DNA of 64,000 nt. It comes from Candidatus Thiothrix sulfatifontis (GTDB lineage: Bacteria > Pseudomonadota > Gammaproteobacteria > Thiotrichales > Thiotrichaceae). The stretch covers positions 1,116,001 through 1,180,000 of the forward strand of contig CP094685.1 of assembly GCA_022828425.1 (NCBI GenBank), in the 5' to 3' direction. The notes under the pieces were generated by a model. It was not told the DNA's origin. It saw nothing but the letters and a program-made list of their open reading frames with translations, and did no database searches. Both the position numbers and the translations under genes were made by a program. Each line of letters opens with the position of its first letter. Positions within the stretch are counted from its first letter, which is position 1. This document shows, in pieces, positions 1 through 8,067 of this stretch.

Positions 1-1
1 T

Positions 2-601
2 TTGGGGATGTCCGGCAGTTTGCGGATGGTGGAGGCGGATTTAGCACCGCGTAAGCATGACCATTTCGATTTGGTGTTAGACAGTGGCAAGGCGGTGCGT
101 TACCACGATCCGCGCCGTTTCGGAGCGTTTTTATGGGCAGAGGGCGATCCGTTGCAACACGCTTTATTGCGCGAGTTGGGGCCGGAGCCGTTGGAAGAGG
201 GTTTCGATGGCGATTATTTATTTGAACGTTCGCGTAACCGCAGTGTGAGCGTGAAAGCGTTTGTCATGAATGCGCACATTGTCGTTGGCGTAGGCAATAT
301 CTACGCCAACGAAGCGCTGTTTCTAGCCGGGATAGACCCACGGCTGGCGGCGGGGCGCGTATCCTGCGAACGTTACGCTAAACTTGCGCAAACTATCCGC
401 CAGATTCTGGCCTATGCCATTGAATGCGGGGGAACTACTCTGCGTGATTTTGTACGTGAAGACGGGTCGCCGGGGTATTTTAAGCTGGAGTTGAAGGTTT
501 ACGACCGGGCTAAGTTGCCGTGCGCCGTGTGCCAAAACCCCATTGTCCAAATCACCCAAGGGCAACGCTCCACCTGGTTCTGCCCCATCTGCCAAACTTG
601 A
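2..601 (+). CDS. mutM: Formamidopyrimidine-DNA glycosylase, 5'-truncated by window edge
   Basis: C-terminal 199 residues of the base-excision repair enzyme that removes 8-oxoguanine and formamidopyrimidines and nicks the abasic site. The frame is open to the window edge, so the N-terminal Pro-Glu active site is missing here. Visible are the MSGSLR segment, the DPRRFG loop, the helix-two-turn-helix region with [10 protein letters not shown], and a C-terminal zinc finger with two Cys-x2-Cys pairs (CAVC and CPIC). The stop is TGA at 599-601. The family fit is clear; only the start is unavailable. Confidence 0.95.
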   Translation: MGMSGSLRMVEADLAPRKHDHFDLVLDSGKAVRYHDPRRFGAFLWAEGDPLQHALLRELGPEPLEEGFDGDYLFERSRNRSVSVKAFVMNAHIVVGVGNIYANEALFLAGIDPRLAAGRVSCERYAKLAQTIRQILAYAIECGGTTLRDFVREDGSPGYFKLELKVYDRAKLPCAVCQNPIVQITQGQRSTWFCPICQT

Positions 602-664
602 CTCAATGCCACCCTCTTGGTTGCTGAGCGTAGCCGCAGCATCGCCTTGCGGCTTGCCGCTGAG

Positions 665-859
665 TCAAGTATGGCGCGTACCCCTGATCGACATATCGGC
701 TTCTTCCAGTACGCCATTCGCCATCAGTTCGCGAATCAACTGCCTGCGGATGCCTTTGTTGACGCCAATATCCATGCCAATGCGGTAAAAAAGGAAGGAG
801 GGAATCCCGATAATGACCAACCCGATCATAAAATACATGATAACTTCTGTATCCAACAT
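665..859 (-). CDS. Small single-pass membrane protein, unknown function
   Basis: 64 residues. An N-terminal hydrophobic helix (about residues 8-26, MYFMIGLVIIGIPSFLFYRI) is followed by a basic and charged tail. A purine-rich AAGGGGC lies just upstream of the ATG on the minus strand, which supports real translation. It is convergent with mutM and divergent from dusA. I do not recognise a family. The competing plus-strand frame over the same bases has no hydrophobic pattern or ribosome site and was not preferred. Confidence 0.6.
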   Translation of the reverse strand: MLDTEVIMYFMIGLVIIGIPSFLFYRIGMDIGVNKGIRRQLIRELMANGVLEEADMSIRGTRHT

Positions 860-949
860 AAAAGCCCCTTGCTTAATGTACCGTTGTGCGATTGATTCGA
901 TTGTTTTTTAAGCGAAATAAACAGAGTCGCTCTTAAATAAGAATATTAT

Positions 950-1918
950 ATGAATAAGCTGAACAGGAAATTTACCGTAGCGCCAATGCTGGACTGGACT
1001 GACCGCCATTGCCGTTATTTTCACCGTTTATTGACCAAAAAATCCGTGTTGTACACCGAAATGGTGACGACCGGCGCACTGTTGTATGGCGACCCTGAGC
1101 GCCATTTACGCTTCAATCAAGAAGAACACCCGGTGGCGTTGCAATTGGGTGGCAGTGAGCCGCAGGAAATGGCGGAATGTGCGCGTCTGGCGGAAAATTA
1201 CGGTTACGATGAAGTGAATATCAACGTCGGCTGCCCCAGCGAACGGGTGCAAAAAGGCGCGTTTGGCGCTTGCTTGATGGCGGAACCGGATTTAATTGCG
1301 GAATGTGTTAGCGCGATGCAAGCCGCCGTGAATATTCCAGTGACGGTCAAAAATCGCATTGGCATTGATGATCAGGATGATTACGCGGGCTTGTATCACT
1401 TTGTGAACACCGTATCGCAAGCCGGTTGCCAGACGTTTATTATTCATGCGCGTAAGGCGTGGCTGAAAGGGCTGAGTCCCAAGGAAAACCGTGAGATTCC
1501 GCCCCTGCGTTACGAATTGGTGTATGAACTCAAACAAGCGTTTCCGCATTTGGAGATTATTATCAACGGCGGCATTACGACGCTGGAACAATGCCAGCAG
1601 CATTTGCAGCACGTTGATGGGGTGATGGTGGGGCGCGAGGCTTACCACAATCCGTGGCTGTTGGCGCAAGTGGATTCGGCACTTTACGGTGTGGATGACA
1701 CGTTTCAGGATCGCAAAGCGGTGTTGGCAGCGTTTTTGGATTACGTGCAGGCGCAACAAGCAGCGGGTGTGGCATTGAATCACATGAGCCGTCACATTCT
1801 CGGTTTGTTTCAGGGAATGCCGGGGGCGCGGGCGTTTCGGCGGCTGATTAGCGAGAATGCGCATAAGCAAAATGCAGGTATTGAATTATTGTGTAATGCG
1901 GCTGAAAAAATTGCTTGA
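950..1918 (+). CDS. dusA: tRNA-dihydrouridine(20/20a) synthase DusA
   Basis: 322 residues, the normal DusA length. An FMN-dependent TIM barrel that reduces uridine 20/20a in the D-loop of tRNAs using NADPH. The N-terminus [12 protein letters not shown] is the DusA-type signature, and [10 protein letters not shown] carries the catalytic Cys. The FMN-phosphate site follows as INGGI and [13 protein letters not shown]. The family's [12 protein letters not shown] segment is present near residue 170. The stop codon overlaps the -35 box proposed for the following tRNA-Asn gene. Cytoplasmic. Confidence 0.96.
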   Translation: MNKLNRKFTVAPMLDWTDRHCRYFHRLLTKKSVLYTEMVTTGALLYGDPERHLRFNQEEHPVALQLGGSEPQEMAECARLAENYGYDEVNINVGCPSERVQKGAFGACLMAEPDLIAECVSAMQAAVNIPVTVKNRIGIDDQDDYAGLYHFVNTVSQAGCQTFIIHARKAWLKGLSPKENREIPPLRYELVYELKQAFPHLEIIINGGITTLEQCQQHLQHVDGVMVGREAYHNPWLLAQVDSALYGVDDTFQDRKAVLAAFLDYVQAQQAAGVALNHMSRHILGLFQGMPGARAFRRLISENAHKQNAGIELLCNAAEKIA

Positions 1919-1943
1919 CCGACCTCTGTTTGCTCTATAGTAT
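1915..1943 (+). promoter_or_regulatory. Candidate sigma-70 promoter of tRNA-Asn
   Basis: TTGACC (1915-1920), a 17-base spacer, then TAGTAT (1938-1943), about 20 bases before the mature tRNA 5' end. The -35 box overlaps the dusA TGA. An alternative -10, TATAGT at 1936-1941, would give a 15-base spacer. Confidence 0.5.
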
Positions 1944-1963
1944 ATGCGCCTCAAACCGACAGT

Positions 1964-2039
1964 TCCTCGATAGCTCAGTCGGTAGAGCAACGGACTGTTA
2001 ATCCGTGGGTCACTGGTTCGAGTCCAGTTCGAGGAGCCA
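1964..2039 (+). tRNA. tRNA-Asn (anticodon GTT), CCA encoded
   Basis: A 76-nt cloverleaf. Acceptor arms TCCTCGA (1964-1970) and TCGAGGA (2029-2035) pair perfectly, followed by discriminator G and encoded CCA (2037-2039). The anticodon stem ACGGA/TCCGT (1990-1994 and 2002-2006) encloses the loop CTGTTAA with anticodon GTT at 1997-1999. The T-arm GGTTCGAGTCC is present. Confidence 0.98.
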
Positions 2040-2040
2040 A

Positions 2041-2089
2041 CAAATACAAAGGGTTGCAATTTGACGGTTGCAGCCCTTTTTTGTATTTG
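2041..2089 (+). terminator. Rho-independent terminator of tRNA-Asn
   Basis: Inner stem GGGTTGCAA (2051-2059) pairs with TTGCAGCCC (2068-2076) with one G-T wobble, followed by TTTTTT (2077-2082). The flanking CAAATACAAA and TTGTATTTG also pair and extend the hairpin. Confidence 0.85.
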
Positions 2090-2116
2090 CCTTTGTAACG
2101 CCAAAATGTCAATGAC

Positions 2117-3133
2117 GTGAACGACGCAATACCACACACTGCTGACTTACCTTTTACTGTCACCACGCTGGCAGATACCGACGCGCTTGTTGCTGGGCAA
2201 GGTCAACAGGTGCTGGCAGCCATTGGTTTTGCGCAGAAAGCCATTAAATTGGATAACCAGCGCCCCATCTTCACCGTTGGTTTGCCATTGTTGACAGCAA
2301 CGCCCTATACCGAATTATGGTTAAGCGCATCGCCGGTGCATTACGGTAAACAGGCCAGCATTACTTACAGCGAAAATGGCACCGTATTGTTCGGGCATTT
2401 GTTGTTGGAAGAGGCCGATTTTCCCGATTTTCGAGTGACCAGCCAAACCGCTTACCAGCATGTGTTCGCGTTATTGCAACAGGCAGGCTACCCCTGTTTA
2501 TTGCGCATGTGGAATTACTTCCCCGCGATTGTGGTGACACAAGGCGAATTTAACCGTTACCAAATGTTTTGTTTAGGCAGGCAGGATGCTTTAAATGAAG
2601 CGGGTAATTTTGATTACTCCCCGCCCGCTGCGACAGCTATTGGCACGCAACAAGCCGGTTTGCAGGTGTATTTTATCGCAGGCAAACGTGCTGGGATGCA
2701 ACTGGAAAACCCGCGTCAAACCAGTGCTTTTTTGTATCCGCGTCAATATGGTCCTGTCAGCCCTGCGTTTTCACGTGCTACGGTTAAGGACTGGGGGCAG
2801 GGCAAGCATGTCTATATTTCCGGCACGACTAGCATTGTGGGGCACGAAACGTTGCATATCGGTAAGCCGGTGTTGCAATTGGATGAAACTTTGCGCAATC
2901 TCGAAGCATTACTGAGTCACGGGGATGCTACGTTAGGCATTCCCGCGCGGCAGGTGCGAGAACTCACGCAGTTGAAGGTGTATTTGCACGATGCGGCCTA
3001 TTTGCCGGAGATTCAGGAGCACTTAACGGCGTATTTGGCTGCGGCTACGCTCCGCCAGCCAGCGGTCTTGTATTTGCAGGGCGATGTATGCCGGGCTGAT
3101 TTGATGGTGGAAATGGAAGGCATTTACGCCTGA
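2117..3133 (+). CDS. Chorismatase (FkbO/Hyg5/XanB2-like family)
   Basis: 338 residues. Members hydrolyse chorismate to hydroxybenzoates or dihydroxycyclohexadiene products; XanB2-type enzymes make 3- and 4-hydroxybenzoate for pigment and ubiquinone. Family hallmarks seen are RMWNYFPAI near residue 133, RYQMFCLGR, ATAIGTQQ, the VYFIAG strand, ENPRQ followed by FLYPRQYGP, SPAFSRA and the C-terminal ISGTTSIVGHETLH. Start GTG at 2117 is the first usable codon in frame and has no clear ribosome site. No aryl-polyene or xanthomonadin genes lie nearby, so a role supplying 4-hydroxybenzoate for quinone synthesis is an inference. The exact product type cannot be read from sequence alone. Confidence 0.85.
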   Translation: MNDAIPHTADLPFTVTTLADTDALVAGQGQQVLAAIGFAQKAIKLDNQRPIFTVGLPLLTATPYTELWLSASPVHYGKQASITYSENGTVLFGHLLLEEADFPDFRVTSQTAYQHVFALLQQAGYPCLLRMWNYFPAIVVTQGEFNRYQMFCLGRQDALNEAGNFDYSPPAATAIGTQQAGLQVYFIAGKRAGMQLENPRQTSAFLYPRQYGPVSPAFSRATVKDWGQGKHVYISGTTSIVGHETLHIGKPVLQLDETLRNLEALLSHGDATLGIPARQVRELTQLKVYLHDAAYLPEIQEHLTAYLAAATLRQPAVLYLQGDVCRADLMVEMEGIYA

Positions 3134-3171
3134 TTGGGTGGCGAAGCTGATGATTATTCGAGGATTAGTGT

Positions 3172-3567
3172 ATGACCGATAATGACGCCCAACCGCGCGG
3201 ATCTTTGATTTTACGAACCTTGGCGATGCCCAAAGATACTAACGCCAATGGCGATATTTTCGGCGGCTGGATTATGTCGCAGATGGACATCGCGGGCGGG
3301 ATTCTTGCCAAAGAAATTGCCAAAGGCCGAGTCGTAACCATAGCCGTCGACAGCATGAAGTTTTTACGCCCAGTCAAGGTGGGTGACGCGGTGTGTTGCT
3401 ACGGTGATGTGCTAAAAACCGGCTCAACCTCGATTGCGCTGCATCTCCAAGTGTGGGTGAAATCGTTGCTGCACGACGCTGACAGCGGGCGGCGTTGGCA
3501 GGTGACGGAGGCGAATTTCACTTACGTTGCGATTGATGAGCAAGGCAATAAGCGCTTGTTACCCTAG
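3172..3567 (+). CDS. yciA: Acyl-CoA thioesterase YciA
   Basis: 131-residue single hotdog domain that hydrolyses acyl-CoA thioesters in the cytosol. Seen are LRTLAMPKDTNANGDIFGGW with the conserved N-x-N-G-D-I-F-G-G-W helix start, then the D-I-A-G helix and the VDSMKFLRPVKVGD strand. Length and C-terminal TFTYVAI-like strand match YciA. It follows the chorismatase gene by 38 bases and may be co-transcribed. It ends 3 bases from the convergent peptidase gene. Confidence 0.93.
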   Translation: MTDNDAQPRGSLILRTLAMPKDTNANGDIFGGWIMSQMDIAGGILAKEIAKGRVVTIAVDSMKFLRPVKVGDAVCCYGDVLKTGSTSIALHLQVWVKSLLHDADSGRRWQVTEANFTYVAIDEQGNKRLLP

Positions 3568-3570
3568 GCT

Positions 3571-4308
3571 TTAGGCTGTTTTCACCCATTGCGGCAAACG
3601 TTGCATTGCCCCCTTCATCTCCGCATGAATCGCCTGATATTCCGGCGCAAACTGCATCACCAGCGCCCAAAACCGCTTGGAATGGTTCATCTCCACGGTA
3701 TGGCACAGCTCATGGATCAACGTATAGCGTACCCATTCCGGCGGCAACAGCATCAGCTTGGCATTCAGATTGATATTGCCGCTGCTCGAACAGCTTCCCC
3801 AGCGAGTCTGCTGGTGTTTGACGCTATAGTTGCTGTAATTCAGCCCCGTTTCTGCCGCCAATTGCTGTAACTGCTTGCCCAAATGAATGTTTGCATAGCC
3901 GCGTAACCAGTGGCGTAGCGCCAGTTGGCAATGTTCTGGGTCACTGATTGCGCCGGAGAGGGTCAGGGTGTGGTCTGCCACATAATCCAGCCCAATATTG
4001 CGGCGGGCAGTCGGGGTATAAATAACCCGCAAACTTTCGCCGTTTGCCAGCAATTCCAACCGTTCGGGTAGGAGGAAATCGGTCGTAACGGACGGCGGCG
4101 TTTCGCGCTCGATCTTGTCCAATGTGGTGGCAACCCAAGCGCGTTGGCTATTGACCCAATCCTGTACTTGGCGCGTCCCGATGCCCAGCGGTTGCGTTAC
4201 CACCAGCCCTTTGTCGGGGTGCAATTGCATCCGCAAATACTTCGCTCGTGCCGATTGCCGCACCTCATAATCCAGCACCCGCCCGTCTACCAAGGTCAAC
4301 CGTCCCAT
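3571..4308 (-). CDS. YgjP-like zinc metallopeptidase (DUF45)
   Basis: 245 residues from ATG 4308, chosen over the longer frame because AAGGATTGGCAGG precedes it on the minus strand and because upstream codons have no family character. The zinc site [16 protein letters not shown] (HExxH plus a downstream His) sits near residue 180, preceded by the DUF45 signature [25 protein letters not shown]45 proteins are intracellular predicted peptidases, often linked to restriction loci elsewhere; no such genes are adjacent here. Substrate unknown. Confidence 0.88.
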   Translation of the reverse strand: MGRLTLVDGRVLDYEVRQSARAKYLRMQLHPDKGLVVTQPLGIGTRQVQDWVNSQRAWVATTLDKIERETPPSVTTDFLLPERLELLANGESLRVIYTPTARRNIGLDYVADHTLTLSGAISDPEHCQLALRHWLRGYANIHLGKQLQQLAAETGLNYSNYSVKHQQTRWGSCSSSGNINLNAKLMLLPPEWVRYTLIHELCHTVEMNHSKRFWALVMQFAPEYQAIHAEMKGAMQRLPQWVKTA

Positions 4309-4406
4309 CCTGCCAATCCTTCTATCCTGAGAATCCTCGTTCAGAAAGTGGATTCTACCCCGCAACCCGCCTAAAATCTCCCTTTTGCCCATACCCGAAG
4401 AGTCTG

Positions 4407-6137
4407 ATGAATATTCGCCAACTGCTTGATGACCGTATTACCGCCGCGCTGCACACCTTGGGCGCACCTGACACCGTGACCGCCATTGTGAAACCTTCCG
4501 CCCGTCCTGAATTCGGCGACTATCAAGCCAACGGCGTGATGGCAGCCGCCAAGCAGTTGAAAACCAACCCGCGAGAACTGGCGACGCGCTTGCTGGAAAC
4601 GCTGGATTTGTCCGATCTCGCCGACAAACTCGAAGTCGCAGGCCCCGGTTTCATCAACATCTATTTGAAAAACGGGTGGTTGAGTGAGGCGTTGGAGGGA
4701 GGGCGTATGCAATACGCCCCTACGGGTCAAACGGTGGTGGTTGACTACTCTGGCCCCAACCTCGCCAAAGAAATGCACGTCGGGCATTTGCGCTCGACCA
4801 TCATCGGTGATGCCGTCGCCCGCGTCCTCGAATTCCAAGGCCACAAGGTTATTCGCCAAAACCACGTCGGTGACTGGGGTACGCAATTCGGGATGCTGAT
4901 TGCGCACATGGTCAGCCTTACCGACAACACTCGTGGGGTGAGCGAAGTCGAACCCCAACTCGCCGACCTCGAAACTTTCTACCGCGAAGCCAAAAAACGT
5001 TTCGACGATGAACCCGACTTTGCCAATACCGCCCGTGATTACGTGGTGAAACTGCAAGCTGGTGACGCAGCATGTCACGCGCTGTGGCAGCAATTCATCG
5101 ACATTTCCTTGCACCATTGCGAAGAGGTTTACGAACGTTTGGGCGTTTCCTTGACCCGTGCGGATGTGATGCCGGAAAGTGCCTACAACGCTGATTTAGC
5201 CAACATTGTCAGCGAGTTGCAGGCGCAAGGCTTGCTGGTGGAAAATCAAGGCGCACAATGTGCATTTCTCGATGAATTCAAGAACAAAGACGGCAGCATT
5301 ACGCCGATAATTGTGCAGAAAACGGGTGGTGGCTATTTGTATGCGACGACTGACCTTGCGGCATTGCGCTACCGTAGTGGCGTGTTGAATATCGACCGTG
5401 CGTTGTATTTCACCGATGCCCGCCAAGCGTTGCATTTCCAGCAAGTATTTTTGTTGGCGCGTAAAGCGGGGTTTGTGCGTGAGGGCGTGGCGCTTGAACA
5501 CATGCCGTTCGGCAACATGCAGGGCGAAGATGGCAAGCCGTTCAAAACCCGTACTGGCGGCACGGTGAAACTGGTGGATTTGCTGGTGGAGGCGGAAGAG
5601 CGGGCGTTCACCCTCGTTACCGCCAAGAACCCAGAATTGGGTGAAGCCGAACGTCATGACATCGCTCGCACGGTCGGCATTGGCGCGGTCAAATACGCCG
5701 ATTTGTCCAAAAATCGTAACTCGGATTACATTTTTAATTGGGAAACCATGCTGAGCTTCGAGGGGAATACCGCGCCGTATTTGCAGTATGCGTATGCGCG
5801 GATTAAGAGCATTTTCCGTCGTGCTGGTGTGGATGTGGCGGCGATTAGCTCCCCCATTGCGCTGCATGAAGTGGCTGAACGCACCTTGGCGATGAAGTTG
5901 CTGCAATTCACGGAAGCTACCGACAGTGTGGCGAAAGAAGGTTTGCCGAACCATCTTTGCACGTATTTGTATGAGTTGGCGGGTAACTTCATGAGCTTTT
6001 ATGAAGCCTGCCCGATCTTGAAAGAGGGTGTGGCGGAGGACGTGCGTAACAGCCGTTTGCAGTTGGCGAATTTGACGGCGCAAACCCTGCAAACCGGCTT
6101 GGGTTTGCTGGGGATTGGGGTGTTGGAGCGGATGTAA
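4407..6137 (+). CDS. argS: Arginine-tRNA ligase
   Basis: 576 residues; class Ia synthetase charging tRNA-Arg. Start ATG 4407 has AAGAG upstream and gives the normal MNIRQLL N-terminus. The N-terminal tRNA D-loop domain (about 1-95) leads into the HIGH-type site [16 protein letters not shown] near residue 118. The catalytic core and the anticodon domain ([14 protein letters not shown] onward) follow. Odd feature: residues 98-106 (GRMQYAPTG) are encoded by a palindromic repeat found again after nadC, inserted in frame in the linker before the catalytic domain. The stop abuts the stop of the convergent pilU gene with no intervening base. Confidence 0.97.
   Translation: MNIRQLLDDRITAALHTLGAPDTVTAIVKPSARPEFGDYQANGVMAAAKQLKTNPRELATRLLETLDLSDLADKLEVAGPGFINIYLKNGWLSEALEGGRMQYAPTGQTVVVDYSGPNLAKEMHVGHLRSTIIGDAVARVLEFQGHKVIRQNHVGDWGTQFGMLIAHMVSLTDNTRGVSEVEPQLADLETFYREAKKRFDDEPDFANTARDYVVKLQAGDAACHALWQQFIDISLHHCEEVYERLGVSLTRADVMPESAYNADLANIVSELQAQGLLVENQGAQCAFLDEFKNKDGSITPIIVQKTGGGYLYATTDLAALRYRSGVLNIDRALYFTDARQALHFQQVFLLARKAGFVREGVALEHMPFGNMQGEDGKPFKTRTGGTVKLVDLLVEAEERAFTLVTAKNPELGEAERHDIARTVGIGAVKYADLSKNRNSDYIFNWETMLSFEGNTAPYLQYAYARIKSIFRRAGVDVAAISSPIALHEVAERTLAMKLLQFTEATDSVAKEGLPNHLCTYLYELAGNFMSFYEACPILKEGVAEDVRNSRLQLANLTAQTLQTGLGLLGIGVLERM
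4699..4723. repeat. Palindromic mini-repeat inside argS (copy 1)
   Basis: 25 bases identical to 41577-41601. Core palindrome GGGCGTAT-GCA-ATACGCCC with 8-bp arms (4701-4719), followed by CCTAC. It lies in the argS linker region in frame. Confidence 0.8.
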
Positions 6138-7316
6138 TTACGTCAACTCTGCTTCCGGCTTCGGCTGTAACGACAATTTCGCCATGAAATCAGCATCTGC
6201 TGCCTTGGGCTTTGCCTCTGGTGCAGGTGTGGCAGTCGTCGGGCGTGGCTTATTCAAATTCCCTGACAGGTTGATCTTCAGCTTCAAGTTGCTAGGCGAA
6301 TCGGCATTGCGCAAGGTTTCTGCCAGCGAAATTTGCCCCGCCAGATACAGTTTGTATAAGTGGCTGTCGAAGGTTTGCATCCCCTGTTCTTCGGATTTTT
6401 CCATCGTTTCTTTGATGGCGTGAACGTCGCCTTTCATGATCAGGTCGCGCACCAGCGGTGTGCCGAGCAGGATTTCGATGGCGGCGACACGCTTGCCATC
6501 CACCGTGGGAATTAGGCGTTGCGAGACGAAGGCTTTGAGGTTGAGGGATAAATCCATCAGCAATTGGTGGCGACGTTCTTCGGGGAAGAAGTTGATAATG
6601 CGGTCGAGGGCTTGGTTGGCGTTGTTGGCGTGCAGGGTGGAGAGGCACAGATGCCCGGTTTCGGCGAAGGCGAGGGCGTGTTCCATCGTTTCTTGGGCGC
6701 GAATTTCACCGATTAAAATCACGTCGGGGGCTTGGCGTAAGGTGTTTTTGAGCGCGTCTTCGTAGCTGTCGGTGTCTACGCCGACTTCGCGCTGATTGAT
6801 GATACATTTTTTGTGGGGATGCACGTATTCCACAGGATCTTCGATGGTGATGATGTGTCCGTCAGCACTGGCGTTGCGGTGGTCGATCAGGGCGGCGAGC
6901 GAGGTGGATTTGCCTGAACCTGTGCCGCCGACGAAGAGGATTAGCCCGCGTTTTTCCATGATCACGTCTTTCAACACTTGCGGTAAACCGAGTTTGTCGG
7001 CGTTGGGGATGTCGGTTTTGATATTGCGGATCACCATCGCGATTTTATGACGTTGCTTGAAAATATTGACGCGGAAACGTCCGATGCCTTCTTCGCTGAT
7101 GGCGAGGTTCATTTCGGGTTTCTTTTCAAACTGTTGCTGCTGTTCGGGGTTCATTAGCTCGTAAGCCATCGCTTTGAGCATTTCAGGGGTCATGATGACT
7201 TTATCGACGGCTTTGAGCTTGCCTTGGAATTTGGCTTTGGGTTCGAGATCGGCGGTTAAATACAGGTCGGAGCCGTCGTAATGGGCGAGGATGCGTAGAT
7301 AGTCTTTGAGTTTCAT
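6138..7316 (-). CDS. pilU: Type IV pilus retraction ATPase, PilU type
   Basis: 392 residues from ATG 7316 (MKLKDYLRILAHYDGSDLYLTAD). A hexameric secretion-superfamily ATPase that powers pilus retraction with PilT. The N-terminal PAS-like domain is followed by Walker A GGTGSGKST near residue 120, an Asp box, Walker B DVILIGEIRAQETM and a His box LSTLHANNANQ. The C-terminal tail, rich in Pro, Ala and Lys beyond residue 345, and the length fit PilU better than PilT. No pilT is adjacent in this window. Distinguishing PilU from a PilT paralogue rests on length and overall resemblance. Cytoplasmic, at the base of the pilus. Confidence 0.85.
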   Translation of the reverse strand: MKLKDYLRILAHYDGSDLYLTADLEPKAKFQGKLKAVDKVIMTPEMLKAMAYELMNPEQQQQFEKKPEMNLAISEEGIGRFRVNIFKQRHKIAMVIRNIKTDIPNADKLGLPQVLKDVIMEKRGLILFVGGTGSGKSTSLAALIDHRNASADGHIITIEDPVEYVHPHKKCIINQREVGVDTDSYEDALKNTLRQAPDVILIGEIRAQETMEHALAFAETGHLCLSTLHANNANQALDRIINFFPEERRHQLLMDLSLNLKAFVSQRLIPTVDGKRVAAIEILLGTPLVRDLIMKGDVHAIKETMEKSEEQGMQTFDSHLYKLYLAGQISLAETLRNADSPSNLKLKINLSGNLNKPRPTTATPAPEAKPKAADADFMAKLSLQPKPEAELT

Positions 7317-7368
7317 GGACGTTGCCTTTATTGTTGTTGGTTTTTTCCAGTATAGCAGTAACCCTATC

Positions 7369-8067
7369 ATGCGTTTAGATCAGTTCGTCAGTCAGGCCGC
7401 CGCTCTCACGCGGGTGGATGCCCAAAAAGCCATTCGGTGCGGATGGGTGGAGGTGGATGGTGTGCGCGTGACGAAAACGTCTACGCACATTGAGCCGACC
7501 ACGGCGGTGGTGACGTTGGATGATGCCCCGCTGAGCTTGCCGGGTGATATTTATGTGATGTTGCATAAACCCGCAGGCGTGGTGAGTGCGCGGGAAGACC
7601 CTGAGCATCCCACGGTGTTGGATTTGATTGATCATCCGCACCGCAAAACGCTGCATGTGGTGGGGCGGCTGGATAAGGATACGACGGGTTTGTTGTTGCT
7701 TACCAATGACGGCGACTGGTCACATCGGATTTCTGCGCCGAAACACCATGTGCCGAAAACGTATTTGGCAACGTTGGCGTGGGAGTTGTCGGAGGCGGGG
7801 GCGCAAGCGTTACGTGCTGGGGTGCAATTGCACGGGGAGAAGGGGTTGACCAAACCGGCTGAGGTGGAGATTTTACCGGACAATCAGGCGCGGATTACGA
7901 TTTCTGAGGGCAAATACCATCAGGTGAAGCGCATGTTGGCGGCGGTGGGGAATCGGGTGGAGGCGTTGCATCGGGAGCAGATTGGTGGGCTAGTGCTGGA
8001 TGCGGAACTCCCGCCGGGTGAGTGGCGGGAGTTAGCGGCGAGTGAGTTAGCGTTACTTACGGTTTAA
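7369..8067 (+). CDS. rsuA: 16S rRNA pseudouridine(516) synthase
   Basis: 232 residues, the same size as E. coli RsuA. Start ATG 7369 gives MRLDQFVSQ, the normal N-terminal S4 RNA-binding domain. The catalytic motif GRLDKDTTGLLLLTNDG carries the nucleophilic Asp near residue 105. Downstream SHRI, KTYLATL and YHQVKRMLAAVGN are RsuA signatures. It starts 52 bases from pilU (divergent) and its last 11 bases overlap the 3' end of the convergent lipoprotein gene. Confidence 0.95.
   Translation: MRLDQFVSQAAALTRVDAQKAIRCGWVEVDGVRVTKTSTHIEPTTAVVTLDDAPLSLPGDIYVMLHKPAGVVSAREDPEHPTVLDLIDHPHRKTLHVVGRLDKDTTGLLLLTNDGDWSHRISAPKHHVPKTYLATLAWELSEAGAQALRAGVQLHGEKGLTKPAEVEILPDNQARITISEGKYHQVKRMLAAVGNRVEALHREQIGGLVLDAELPPGEWRELAASELALLTV

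Noticed and set aside
5196..6092. 298-codon minus-strand open frame inside argS
   Set aside because: Antisense to a complete, well-conserved argS. The His/Arg/Gln-rich product is typical of antisense translation of GC-rich genes.
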